In this document: piece after piece, positions 41,298-52,150 of the stretch
Position numbering within the stretch: the first letter of the stretch is position 1
Layout: the number at the start of each line of letters is the position of its first letter
Source of the DNA: Cristatella mucedo
Taxonomy: Eukaryota > Bryozoa > Phylactolaemata > Cristatellidae
Length of the DNA: 64,000 bases
NCBI GenBank assembly: GCA_009760855.2
Contig: WPIO01000022.1
Location: forward strand, 3,359,001 to 3,423,000
Direction: 5' to 3'
The notes under the pieces: model-generated
Database searches by the model: none
What the model was told of the DNA's origin: nothing
Seen by the model: only the letters and a program-made list of their open reading frames with translations
Translations under genes and position numbers: made by a program

Positions 41298-41418
41298 GTC
41301 TGGCTACGTTAGCATGCAGAGAATTACACGCATGTGCCATGCTCGAGCCACTGATTCCGTGAAGCAGCAGAGAACTTAAAAAATTCGTAAAGTGGTCGGT
41401 AATTTCCCAAAACGGCAC
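41161..41418 (-). pseudogene. unknown minus-strand reading frame split by the block insertion
   Basis: About 86 stop-free codons: PFWEITDHFTNFLSSLLLHG, ISGSSMAHACNSLHANVARQ, then the part in the direct repeat (RRVVLSRLDYQSKWKQWPSG). On the far side of the inserted block the same frame continues from the other repeat copy as STSVPIVKGLSIAARFTRKP. Before the insertion the frame would have been continuous. The composition is protein-like, but no family was recognised; it could be a host exon or an old mobile-element ORF. Confidence 0.35.
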
Positions 41419-42149
41419 TCCAATCTAAAGTGCCTTGGTCGCTGCGATAGCAATTTGGCAAACGGTTTCTGGTTACCTGCGTGCTGCATGCCGCTGAGCC
41501 TTTCCAGCAACGACGCTTTCGTGTGAGATTTCACTCAAGGTGTGCTACCGGAACGTGCTGCGTACTGTCGTAGCTTTAAATAACAGCCCTTGCTGATACT
41601 GTTAAATTTTAGCTTCTGCACGGCGATCGTAGCTGCTTAGCAAGGTGGCTTGTTGGCAGTGCTTGTGCTTAGAAGAGATGCAGCCCGAATCTGAGGGGAC
41701 TGGCGTTGCCCAGCGAGCTCCTTACGCCGTTTGACTAGCCTGAGTCGGCCGTCCAGCAGACCGCATTAACTAGACATCATGCGCGACAGCTGCTTCGCGG
41801 TAGTAGACGGTGAACGTGTGCGCATGCGTACGACGTCTGCTAGAGGCAGTGCGTTTGCGGCATGCGGAAGCGTGCCAGCACTCTTGCGATTGTGAACAGC
41901 AACAATCTACTCGACATTGCTGTGTTGGCGCTCCTATGCTCGTGTATGCACTTTTTCGCATTGACTGTGCACGATCATGCTTGGTCCATAATCTTGTAAG
42001 AGCTCACATACTTGAGACGGCTTCGACTGTGTGGAGCTTTGTGGGCAGAGGTAGAAAAGTGAGGGCAGAGGTAGAAAAGTGAGATAAAAGGCTGCCACGT
42101 ATAGGGTCAGGGGAAGGCAACGAAGAGCGCTGGTTTAATTTGGCTATTA
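41419..42149. other. no gene identified
   Basis: Mixed sequence; a 17-bp duplication (GAGGGCAGAGGTAGAAAAG-like) occurs at 42045-42080. No supported gene. Confidence 0.35.
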
Positions 42150-42415
42150 TCTCGCACGTTTTCCGTCTCGATGGCAATGACCGCGGTGTAGAGCCGTATG
42201 CACGGAGGTGACCTCATCAAAGCGGTCATGCGGTCATCCAGCCGAAACTCGGAGAGCCTGTACAGATAGCCTTTCGCTAGACTGGCTTGCTGCTCTTTGC
42301 TTGCTACCTGTGATGCACCGGTGATGCTCAGCTTTTTGCGTGACTCTCGTCGTGCTGACTCACCTGCGGGATGATTTGGCGCCACACTTCTGAGTTATGG
42401 CCACGATTCTGGGTA
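42150..42415 (-). CDS. possible coding exons, unknown protein
   Basis: The minus strand reads SEVWRQIIPQ, then a good donor (CCGCAG|gtgagt, exon end 42364), a 56-nt possible intron with acceptor gcatcacag, then from 42307 VASKEQQASLAKGYLYRLSE, FRLDDRMTALMRSPPCIRLY, TAVIAIETEN. Both parts share phase 0. The intron itself is also open, so this may be a single frame. No family was recognised. Confidence 0.25.
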
Positions 42416-42855
42416 ATGCATGGCGATCCTTAATGGTGTTGCACCCGGAATATTTTCATAATATCTCGGGCTTACGGAAACGAGCATCACACCAGGCTAC
42501 CAATCTCACAGTTATTCCTTTGTCAGACCATGCTCAGCCGTGTTCAAGTGGACAGGTGGAGGAATCACGCACAAGGATACACTGCACGGCTAGTCCAATA
42601 GCTATTGGATACAATGGCATAGTTTTAAGTACGACGTTACGGCACAGTATCCGGACGATTGTAAAATCATTTAAAGTTCCTATTTATTAAGCTTAGTGAG
42701 AAAAAATTAAATTATCAGAGGAAAAGCCTGGGAAATATTATACTAGACTAGATTGGTTGTGAGTAGAATGTGCCAGTTCTGTACAGTGCAGGCATGCCAG
42801 TCCAATCCTCTGTACAGCTAGTTCGAGATTCTCCATGCTAAATGTCAAATTGCAG

Positions 42856-43310
42856 CAGCTGCCTATGCTCATCATTTAGCACCGGGTCAGGACCTAGCCA
42901 TAAATCGGAAGTATGATCTCATATACCTGCAACATACTTCTGCAATGGAACGATATGTTAAGCCAAAACAGTAAAGTAGGAATGCCAGCTTAAATGAGAG
43001 TGAGTAAAAAACGAAGCTGTGAAGACAATACAGTGATTTGTTCGTTCTTGATTTTAGGAGAACAAAGATGCAGCTACTAGCAGATTTCCAAGATGTCAAG
43101 AAAAAACATAAGCAAGAACTCAAGATATTGTCTTAGGTGACTTGGTCCATATTATTTTAGTATCTCTCATGCACTTGGAATTGTTTTGATTATAGTTTAG
43201 AGTTTCCGGTAGAGGACATGAAGGAAGATGCAATACGGCCACAGATGGAGGTTTTCAAAGCATTAGAGCGATACCGACTTATTGACGCAGCATGTTTTGG
43301 GATGAAATAA
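42856..43310 (+). CDS. last three exons of an unrecognised gene
   Basis: Exon 42856-42970 (acceptor aaattgcag, donor AACA|gtaaag) reads AAYAHHLAPGQDLAINRKYD, LIYLQHTSAMERYVKPK. Exon 43058-43129 (acceptor ttgattttag) reads RTKMQLLADFQDVKKKHKQE, LKI. Exon 43196-43310 reads LEFPVEDMKEDAIRPQMEVF, KALERYRLIDAACFGMK and TAA. Phases agree at both joints; the second donor (ATATT|gtcttag) is weak and a better-looking TTAG|gtgact would introduce a stop. The Lys/Glu-rich middle is a likely coiled-coil helix. The candidate start at 37962 lies upstream on the same strand, but linkage is unproven. Confidence 0.4.
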
Positions 43311-43311
43311 A
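43306..43311 (+). terminator. AATAAA overlapping the stop codon
   Basis: The hexamer AATAAA (43306-43311) contains the TAA stop of the gene above, followed by CTGACTTTCGGTTTTGCATG (GT-rich). If used, the 3' UTR would be only about 20 nt. Confidence 0.3.
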
Positions 43312-44859
43312 CTGACTTTCGGTTTTGCATGTGTAGGTGGTGGCTTAGATGGTCGTAGCACGTATGGGCTGGTTTCTCGGGCAGGCTTGTCACTCAAGGA
43401 AGCCTGCTTCATTCTGTGGGGGTGGTGGTTTAGTGTTCTAAAAAAAGTCAAATTTATGGCCTTATTTACGGACAAGGGTGCATAGTACGGCCCTTTTATA
43501 ACATTTTTGGCAAAACTTCAGGTTGTCTTCTCACGGAAGTGTGGTATATTCACTTCGGACCTTTTGCTTATGGCTGGTCGTCAATGAATCGGTGAACAAG
43601 GGAGGGTCGAGGCCACTGGACCAGTGGATCAATACGATGGCTACGTCTGCTAACTTGACTATGTAACTCGAGCTATTTCATAATGTTTTGCTGTTTAAAA
43701 ATACTTATTTTGGAAGGTCTAATTACTTATTGGATTGTCACGATTCTTGATGTAAAGCCATTCATCGTAAATATGAGTTAGTAGGCTTACGATGTCGGGC
43801 TGTCATGCCTCATTGTAACACCTAATGCTGTCACTGCAGTTTTGATCGAGTTGTTATCGATATGAGCCCGTGAACTCTTGTCAATTAGGTTGTGGGATAT
43901 ACTCATACTCACGTAGCTGTTATTCCTTTGGAGTGTTCACCATGACTTACCGACGTCTATAGGTGCCGATGTATATTGGATATAAAATACGTACTGGTAT
44001 GTGAATGTGGGCAGTTATTTCTTTCTCAGGGGTTTATCGAACAAGAGCACGCGTGCTTACTACGGTTGGGTTACATGATGGCTTGAGAATGCAGTGTGCA
44101 TTCTCGACAATGCTGCTAGAAAGACGGGATGCTTTTTTGACTTGGCACCACTGTGTACCAAGGCGTTTTGGATCGGCCGACGGCCCCTCCTATGCTTTAT
44201 ACCACGGGTTCTCGACTCGTGAGGCGCTGCATCCTCCTGCAGCTCTCCTTCAGCTGACCAGGAACAAATTAGCGGTCGAGCCCCACATGCGCTGCATCCC
44301 TCTCGGTGTTGAACGCCATTCGAGGTCAAGGCTGAGGCCTCCTTAAAGCTCACGTTAATGTCATCAGGGATAGATTTATGCAGTATAGTTTCTTCCAGCA
44401 CGTCAGCACACGCACCTGGTGCAGCTGTTCTCGGGCAGGAGCTTCGTAACTACGAATTCCTTATCGAGGCTTAGCTTTTAGGCTTTGACCTTTGACCTTC
44501 CAAGACATTCTGGACCTTCTGGACCCCTTTCGGGGGCTTAATCAGGCTGCAGCAAGCAGCTCCTTACATTTTTGGGTCGATTGCCCTAAATAAGGTCAGA
44601 GCAAGTTTCAACCCGTAATCATCGCCGATCGCAACAATTAGCATCGGGGAAATCACAATCCTTATCGGCCATGGCCAGTGATTAATTTAGTATTTTCAAG
44701 TATTTTTTTTATATTTTGTGAGCCACAGTAAGTGTTAAGGAAGACAATACATTATTGTGTGCCAGTGAATGAGCTCTGTGTTTGCTTAAGGGGCTCCAAT
44801 TCCAGTTAGGTGCTTTGGAAAAGATCTTCCCCTAGGTTCATAAGCCGTTAATCCTTTTC
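43312..44859. other. no gene identified
   Basis: Open frames of about 113 codons on both strands at 44005-44401 overlap and have no recognisable domain. No clear repeats were seen. Confidence 0.35.
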
Positions 44860-45035
44860 CTCTAAATGTAATATATAATTCATTTATATAGCCTCTAAGA
44901 GAACTTAATCTCTATTCAGACGCTTCACACATGCTACGGGGCTCGAGTCTACGACCTCGGTCATCAAATGCATTCATCTTGACCTCGGTCGTTAAAGGCG
45001 AGCACCATAACCACTGGGCCAGACCAGCGCTGCTC
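44860..45035 (-). repeat. tRNA-derived SINE, family B with LINE-like tail
   Basis: On the minus strand: TGGCCCAGTGGTTATGGTGC (A box), a duplicated ACGACCGAGGTC segment, B box ACTCGAGCCCC, then TGTGAAGCGTCTGAATAGAG, ATTAAGTTCTCTTAGAGGCT and ATATAAATGAATTATATATT. The tail parallels the LINE 3' stem-loop. Confidence 0.78.
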
Positions 45036-46525
45036 GATTCCGATAAGCTTTCCCCTAGTTCTAATGTGCTCAAACACACCTTGTAGGATCACTGGCACTA
45101 CCTGGCTGAACCGTTGTGAAAGGTAATGTGATTTAGCCGCATCAACTTGCCTTGCTTCATGAAATTGGAAAGGTCAGCATAGATACGCCTAAAACATTTT
45201 CGGGCTAGGCATTTATCCGGATGAACCAATCATCGATGACGAAGGGACATTGCTGTGCTTCACTTGTGCATGATCCGTACGAGTGCTGTAGCCTGTTATA
45301 ACACTACCATAAGCTATTGAAAGCCAACCACTACCTGGTCTGGCGTGTTCGTCTTCGCCTTATTTAAATGAGCAAAGGTCTGACTAGCTTAATTTTGATA
45401 ATTGGTCACTCACCGGAAGAGAAAAATGTAGTATTTGTTACGACAACTGCCGAAATCGTGCTGCAACATGGCAGCCCCTGGTTATTCAGGCTCCGAATGC
45501 TGTGCTTACTCATGGGGACGGAGTGAGCGCATTTGGCGCATCAATCGCCTCCTACCGCTAGTCTTCTTTGGGTAGTGCTTATTCAAGTTGGTATGCCTCA
45601 ATTGGTTGCTTCTTGTGATCTCCATGCAGGTGCAATTATGTAGTCAAATATAATAGCTCCTAGCTATGCATCTCAGTGGAGGATCATGAATGTTGAATGC
45701 AATAAAATGTTAAGCATGTTTCAGTGAATGCATATCTTGAAAATACTGATTTTAATAAACATTTTACGCAATTTTTTGTGAATACTTGTTTGCTAGCAAG
45801 ATCTGTGGCACTGTTGAGCTCTATAATATTTATTGAGAGCGAGCGGCATAGTGCGCTGTGCAGGTGTCTGAGTTCCTCTCGAAAAGGAGGGTCCATAAAT
45901 TCTTCCTAGGGGAGATGACGTCAGCGTCCTGCTGCCTTTGTGTCCTGCTGCATTTGTGTGACGCATGGCCCTGCTTCCTTGTACACGGGAAGTCATCATT
46001 GGCCCAATGGTGGCCCATGTCACAAAGACTGCTCTCAGCAACAAAGAATGGCCAAGACAAGCAGCTACATCGAGATGGCATGGGCGTGGTCTCGGCTTGG
46101 CTCCATTGACAAGCATTGTTGCTGACCGAAACAACAATGACAGACTTCAAGCCGCATGACTGCAGGCTTACGCCATTCAATCCTAAAATGTCAGTAGTTA
46201 CATAAAAACATAAGCCCGGGTAAGCCTTGGTATTGCTTGGAGAAATTCAGCTTGGTAGGCGTGAATATCCCTTAAGCCTTTGTCTTGATTGTAGCAGCAG
46301 ATTTGACTGTATTTTGTAAGGTACTAGGTCAGAGACACTCTGAATATGGGAAGCACAGGGCGCAGGAATGAATTGGGTCTGACGCATCTTCACCGGTACC
46401 CAGTCGAGAGGGCTATTCTGTTTAAACTAAATCTATGGTTAATACAACTTGAAGGATTCTGCCCAGCCTGCTAAGTAGTATCGTGACAAAATATAGTGGG
46501 CCAGGTAGGTGCGTCACTCAAGTGA
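45036..46525. other. no gene identified
   Basis: Overlapping frames on both strands near 45800-46180 carry no recognisable domain. Confidence 0.35.
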
Positions 46526-46529
46526 CACA

Positions 46530-46715
46530 TCAATACGTCCAATACGCTATTGAAATGTGTGCACGCCACATTGGTAAGATTGTGACAGTGCTTAAGATTT
46601 TCAGCGGTTCATGAATTAGGAACCAGACATCTCATAATTTATGATTTAGACTGTAAAAAAGCCCATTTCAAGTGATGGTTACTCAGTTGTATTCTGAAGC
46701 TCCAAAGTGAGTTGT
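46530..46715 (+). repeat. isolated unit related to the 50.9-52.3 kb satellite
   Basis: CCAATACGCTATTGAAATGT resembles the satellite core GTAATACGCTATCGAAATTG (51088). AGTGCTTAAGATTTTC, GGTTCATGAATTAGG and CATAATTTATGATTTAG resemble 52140-52215. Confidence 0.5.
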
Positions 46716-47263
46716 GCGCTATGACTGGTGCTGTACACATGTACCTCTCAGAGGCTCTGGAGTAGACTGCTCTAAGCTACTCATTCACGGACTTGCTACT
46801 AACGTTTGGGAGTTCTTGATTGCTGCCGATTTCTGCAATCGTCGCCATAAGTGTAGTGGAGCAGATTTTAGGACTCGTTAGCTGTGCTTCGAGGCACTAG
46901 TTTCATCAGTACTTGTTACCCATCTGCAAGTAGTAGAACCCATTACGTGAGCTGTTTTGTTGGCGTAGGACTTCAGTACAGTAGTACAGTAGCCGAAAAA
47001 CCTCCCGAGCTCTTAACACTGTCTGTTACTTCTCTAAGGACTATGGTGAGGGCCCTGAGTAAGTACTAGCATGGATGTCCGAGCGATGTGGGACGGGATC
47101 GGCACATTGTGCTGTGGAAGCGCAGGCAGTTGCAGTAGAGTCCGCGAAGAGTAAAAACCCTCGACACAAGCTATAATTTTACCCAAGGATGAGGTGCAAA
47201 GCGTTGTAGCAAATTGTGGGCGTCCCGACGAGCAGTGGTTCCGGAAGTAGTCTTCGTGCCATT
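46716..47263. other. no gene identified
   Basis: Short frames only. Confidence 0.35.
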
Positions 47264-47285
47264 GCTCTCTCCCTTTCCCTCTCTC

Positions 47286-47323
<38 letters not shown>

Positions 47324-47402
47324 TCTCTCTCTCTCTCTTTCTCTTCCTCCCCGGGCCTACGTCTATGCCTGTATTTCTCTCTATCTCTCTCTCTCACTCT
47401 TC
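47264..47402. repeat. (CT)n-rich tract
   Basis: Interrupted CT dinucleotide run with CCCT/CTTT variants, resuming at 47378-47402. It generates spurious Ser/Leu and Arg/Glu frames on the two strands. Confidence 0.95.
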
Positions 47403-48288
47403 GCGTACGCGAGTGTGTACGATCGAGGCGGGCGTATGCATTAAATTTAGCCTTGTCACCGGACATTACCAAGATCGAGTGGTGCAATTCGGTAGCACTC
47501 ATTGTGCGGGGACGTGGACAGGGAGTCGAGTACTTTACACCCACACAATAATCCTAATTTAGAGCTGCTTACAGGCTCTAGGATTTGGCTGCGAATTGAA
47601 GCCAGTGCAGAGAAGCTGAGCCGAAACAGTCACATCGTGGAGTAGTACATCTTACACACATCAGTCGTCATTCAGCTGCGAGTGTTAGTTGCTGAGTGTC
47701 TGTAAGATATTTTGAAATAATTATCAAAGAACGCCCAAAGAGAGTGAATAAAACGATGCACAACAGAGAGAAACGCGCACAGTTTGAATTCCATTTTCAT
47801 TCGATGCTTGAGCTGCAATGTTTCTTGTTCTTCAAGCAGGTGCTGTTGTTCCGATGTTGTCAACCACCTCGGAGTCCACTGACACTATAAGGCTGCTACG
47901 GCTCGAATGCTTCGTATTTGATACTCAATCTTTACCCGATGCTGCAATGCCAATAAACTTTCGACATTACTGACATAATTTATGAGCTAATTTGTGTCTT
48001 TTCATTGTAACGTCGAGAAGGAGACTGGAGCAACAGAAATCCAGATGGTCTGATTACGGATCGTATCGGTTTATCTGTAATTAAAAATCTTTGCTATTCA
48101 TTGAATTTGTATATTTTGAATGTAGGTTGCTACAGGTGAATTGCTCCCAGACGGAAATATACCATGGATGCACATGCCTGGAGACCGCGTGCGTATTATT
48201 ACTGAATGAAAAATTATCTATCGAGAATGAGAACAACTCGGAAACTAAGGCATTTAGGCGGAGGTGTACTTGCAATAAATAGAAAGTG
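47403..48288. other. no gene identified
   Basis: AT-rich; no coding or repeat signature beyond short frames. Confidence 0.35.
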
Positions 48289-48456
48289 AAAACGAGAGGG
48301 AGACAGGAGAGGGCTACAGTGAGGAAAGTGAAAACCAGAGGGAAATAAGAGAGGGCTGGAGTGAGGAGAGTGAGAACCAGAGGGAAATAAGAGAGGGCTG
48401 GAGTGAGGAGAGTGAGAACCAGAGGGAGACAGGAGAGGGCTAGAATGGGGAAAGTG
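48289..48456. repeat. 42-bp minisatellite, four units
   Basis: Units at 48289, 48331, 48373 and 48414/48415, core AACCAGAGGGAAATAAGAGA then GGGCTGGAGTGAGGAGAGTG. Units 2 and 3 are nearly identical; 1 and 4 carry GAGACAGG variants. The 42-bp period keeps frame. The minus strand encodes a 14-residue hydrophobic repeat (LVLTLLTPALSYFP) inside a 126-codon frame (48081-48461). Confidence 0.93.
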
Positions 48457-48589
48457 GGCATACAGAATTACGGCAGCAGTTCACCCGAGAAAGTAAGTAA
48501 AGACGATCGCATTTTTTCTTTTGAATGCAGGGATAAAAGATCCACAACACACTCTCCGAGGCGTGCATCCGGCATCGTGAATGAGATTT

Positions 48590-48668
48590 AATAATAATAA
48601 TAATTCACTTGATAAAGTGCCCTCAGAGAACTCAATCTCTCTCTAGGCGCTTTACATTTGCTATGAAG
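48590..48668 (-). repeat. LINE 3' end (solo)
   Basis: AATAATAATAATTCACTTGA, TAAAGTGCCCTCAGAGAACT, CTCTCTAGGCGCTTTACATT: inverted stem-loop and tail, only about 80 bp long. Confidence 0.85.
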
Positions 48669-49590
48669 CTGCTTTGATCCCCGGTATTGATCGCTGGAGC
48701 ATTCGCGTATCAATTCAGGCACCTATAAACTTGATTTATATATTTTCCATGCGATGCTTAGATCTGCTGTCGTCAAATGTCTTGATCTAAAACACCTCAA
48801 CATCTTTAAATCTCGAGCCCGCCGACTCGTCTGACATTCAGGGAGAAGCAAGGTTATCGGTCAAGGGCATGCAGTTGAGTAGGTAGGCAAAGGGGGCCTG
48901 GGAATCGACCCCCTTACAATCTCAGTTCGGCCGGCCCACTGCAGCGCCGGGTCGTCTGCCGCCCCTTCGTGAAAAGTCCCGCCGGCGTCAGCAGGCCTGT
49001 AGGCCATCCAGCTCCAGCTAACTGGTTCCCCAGCGCCAATGATTAGCTGTTCGGACCCCAGAAAATGCACCACAGGCCAGACGGCAAGTCGCCCCCCCCC
49101 AGCAAAGGCACCACAAGCCAGACGCCAGATTGGCCCTATCGTCGGCTGACCAACCCGAACATTTAGCGCCCGCGATGTAGCCCCGTCCACTGCCGGCCGC
49201 CGGCCGACCCCGCCCCTAATTTCGAAAAGTTTCAGCCAGCGCCGCAGGCCGGATGCCCCCACCCACCGGTGCCAGTCAATCGGTTTGCCAAGACCACATT
49301 CGAGTTGTTTACGCGGCGAATCGGCAGCGAATGATCCAGCAGCTACCAGTACGTGCGACTTTCCTTAAATGATCAGCGTTGCCAGGCCAGTGTTAATTAG
49401 CCTGAACCGAGAGCTGGATCGTGATAACTACCGTACCAATAAAAGAGTCCAACAACGTCACGCGATCTCTTTCTAGACAGCTTACATATGCTGGACAGAA
49501 AGCATGCCAATTGATTAATGATAATATGAAACATCTCTTTTTCAGCATTCGTAAAAATATTAAGAATAACTAACACGGCCGGAGCAAGTG
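48669..49590. other. no gene identified; GC-rich part and a LINE-tail scrap
   Basis: 48890-49260 is GC-rich with a C8 run and an open 133-codon minus frame lacking any domain. At 49445-49520 GATCTCTTTCTAGACAGCTT, ACATATGCTG resembles a decayed minus-strand LINE 3' end. Confidence 0.4.
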
Positions 49591-49956
49591 ATGTTTAGAA
49601 TGGGTGGCAGAAATAGCTTGCAGCGAGCGACCTCACCTCCTGGGCTATTAGGGCCCGGTAAGAGTGCCCCATTCAAACCTCTCGGGAAATTCTTGAATTT
49701 ATACACTGCGTCAGATGAATGCAATTGCTGGAAACTCCGAAACCAAGCATATCAACCTCACCTGCCCCGTCTTTTCACCGCTTATATTAAGAGCATTCAA
49801 CCGGTAAACAAGAGAGTACGGAAGCGTTTCCTACTCGAGGCGAGTCGCTTTACAGCCCTTAATTCGGCGGAAGACGGTCTTCGATCGCGTAACGCTCTGA
49901 AACCACTGGGCGCCGAATCTTCAAATCTCCTGCAAAACCTCTTTGCTCAACTTTAA
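49591..49956 (+). CDS. hypothetical 121-codon open reading frame
   Basis: A stop-free frame from ATG 49591 to TAA reads RMGGRNSLQRATSPPGLLGP, FLNLYTASDECNCWKLRNQA, ARFTALNSAEDGLRSRNALK-like sequence. It has a balanced amino-acid composition in moderately AT-rich DNA, where a frame this long is uncommon by chance. No homology was recognised, and no splice partners or poly(A) signal were assigned. Confidence 0.25.
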   Translation: MFRMGGRNSLQRATSPPGLLGPGKSAPFKPLGKFLNLYTASDECNCWKLRNQAYQPHLPRLFTAYIKSIQPVNKRVRKRFLLEASRFTALNSAEDGLRSRNALKPLGAESSNLLQNLFAQL

Positions 49957-50206
49957 TTCATGCAGTGCTGAATAGTCGAGCATCCTAGGTACTGCGACAT
50001 GTCTGTTCGTGTATCATGGCAGGCTCAAACAGTCTGCATTAGTTTTCACCAGAAACTTATTCAATGACAGTAATTCCTGGTTTGACTAGTATCAAATCAG
50101 GGCTATTGATGTCAAACAAGGAGGTCAAGTCCTTTTGACTAACGTAGCGATATAACACAAGCACGCACTCGCGTGCGCATGCACGCATACAAAAACACGC
50201 ACGCGC

Positions 50207-50245
<39 letters not shown>

Positions 50246-50854
50246 ATATATATAGTGCAACTGCTATTTTCTATTTTCAGGCAGTTGAAACTTAGCTTCT
50301 CCTACATTTGTACATTTATGTCATGAGAGCGACAATGAAGTTGAAGTTCCCAGCATCTCATTAAACGCACTAGAACACGGTCCTCACCAGACGTCGGCAA
50401 AGCTGCTACTATAATGGCTAGATTAGGTTGCAAAAAGCTTCGTCGCAGCCTTAGCTGAGATGCCTGAATCGCAATTGAGAGCCTAGTTGGTTCGTTGATT
50501 AGAGGCAGCCGAAAGTTGTATTTAGGCTTTCCAGAGCCGAGGCTAAAATAAAAGTTGCACTGCAGACATTCTGTGAGGATAGTACTACCAAGATCGATAT
50601 CAGAACGGAATGAGGGGTCTTAAGGGTCAAGCGGGCAGTGCTTAATAACGTACAACTTTAAAGGTAGACTTGAACCACAGAGTGGCTTAACATGCAATCT
50701 CGGTTTTATCTTCCCAAAGCCGACTACCTTTGGACTGTGGCTGGTTTTGGTGGAACTGTGACGCAGCCTTCGGTATTGGCTCTGGCGATTGCAGTGCAAG
50801 AGAAAGAGAAAAGGAAAGCGATGGCATGATACATTGAGGGTATGCAGAAAAACA
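49957..50854. other. no gene identified, includes (CA)n tract
   Basis: A (CA)n run spans 50191-50247 with ACGC variants upstream. The rest carries no recognisable feature. Confidence 0.5.
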
Positions 50855-52150
50855 TTGTACTGTAAGATGCAATTGAAGTTGGAGCTTTGTCGAAATAATT
50901 TCTGATGGATTGTGTAATATAATATGCAATAGAAGTTTTCGCCGTAAATTTCTGATGAATGGCCGGGATTTACGGTGGATTGCAGTTGTGGCCCAGACAA
51001 TTGCAGCCAATTTGTAAGAGCATGTGAAATGCATGAGCAGAAGATATGCAAAGGCGTGAACTTTGATGGATACAATCTAAACGCAGTGTAATACGCTATC
51101 GAAATTGGTGCTTTGCGATGCCAATATCTGATGGAGTTGCGTTAGTTTGTGGTTGATAACTGTAGATTGAGGAGGTGGTCAGCGCCTTGGTTTTACGCCT
51201 CTGGAGAACGCGCCTCCACAATGGCGAATTAGAAGTGTTTAGTGTATACTGGAAACCGTTTTATGCAGTATCTAACGGAAGTTTACAATTATCACAGTCG
51301 ATTTATATTAGATTTGCGATGGTTTGCGGCGAAATAGAATGGATTGCAGTGAATTGTGGTAGTATCAAGGCCACTTCGAGCTCATTTGCGTGAGGATAAA
51401 CATGCTCGAAAACATTCAATGTCGAGGGTATTCTTGTTACACAGTTTAGTGTAATATATAATTGAAATTAGAACTTCAAGCAGCCGGATCGGGCGGATTT
51501 CCGTGGATTTACATGAGATTTGAAGTGGACTGCTGTTGTGGCCCAAGCCACTGCAATGAATTGTCTAAGAACGTAGGTTCTTAATGGCGAGAAAACAGGT
51601 GGTATACTGTAAACAGTTTAAGTGTCATGTTCAATTCAAGTTGGAGCTTCGCAATTTGTCCCATCATCTTTGCGGATTGAACAGGTTTCTGAGGATTGTT
51701 GTATTGATCTGGATCATTGCAGGCGATTGCAGGGTAATTCATGAGAACGCGTAGGTTATGTCGTAAAATTTGGTAGGTACACTGTGAAAAAGGTACAGTT
51801 AAATATGCAATCTTAATTGGAGTTCCGAGAGAACGGATTCCAGGTTGATTGGCAGGGGATTATTATGGATTTCGGTGAATTGTGATATTGGCCTGGGCTG
51901 TTGCCGGCTATTGTAGTGCATGAGAACGCGCATCACGATAACTGTTGTGGGTGTAATTGACCGGCAGTTTAATGTTACATGCAATCAAAACTGGAGTTGA
52001 GCAAAACCAATTTTTTAATTGGTTTGTGGTGATTGGGGTGAATGGCAGTGTAAAACTTCGTTTAGTTTTCAAGGCGGATTTTAAACGGAGGGTGTACAGT
52101 AATAATGAAACTTGCGCTAGTTTATTAGCCCAGAATACGAGAGTGCTTGA
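50855..52150. repeat. diverged tandem array, ~175-bp monomers
   Basis: A recurring core of the form GTGTAATAT..GCAAT.GAA.TTGGAGCTTTGC appears at about 50912, 51088, 51266, 51450, 51620, 51797 and 51966 (spacing 169-184 bp). A second motif, GTTGTGGCCCA..CCATTGCA, follows each core by roughly 70-80 bp in several units. The units are clearly diverged from one another. A related isolated unit lies at 46.5 kb. Confidence 0.78.

Noticed and set aside
47214-47560. Open frames with long Ser/Leu runs
   Set aside because: They are produced by the (CT)n tract.
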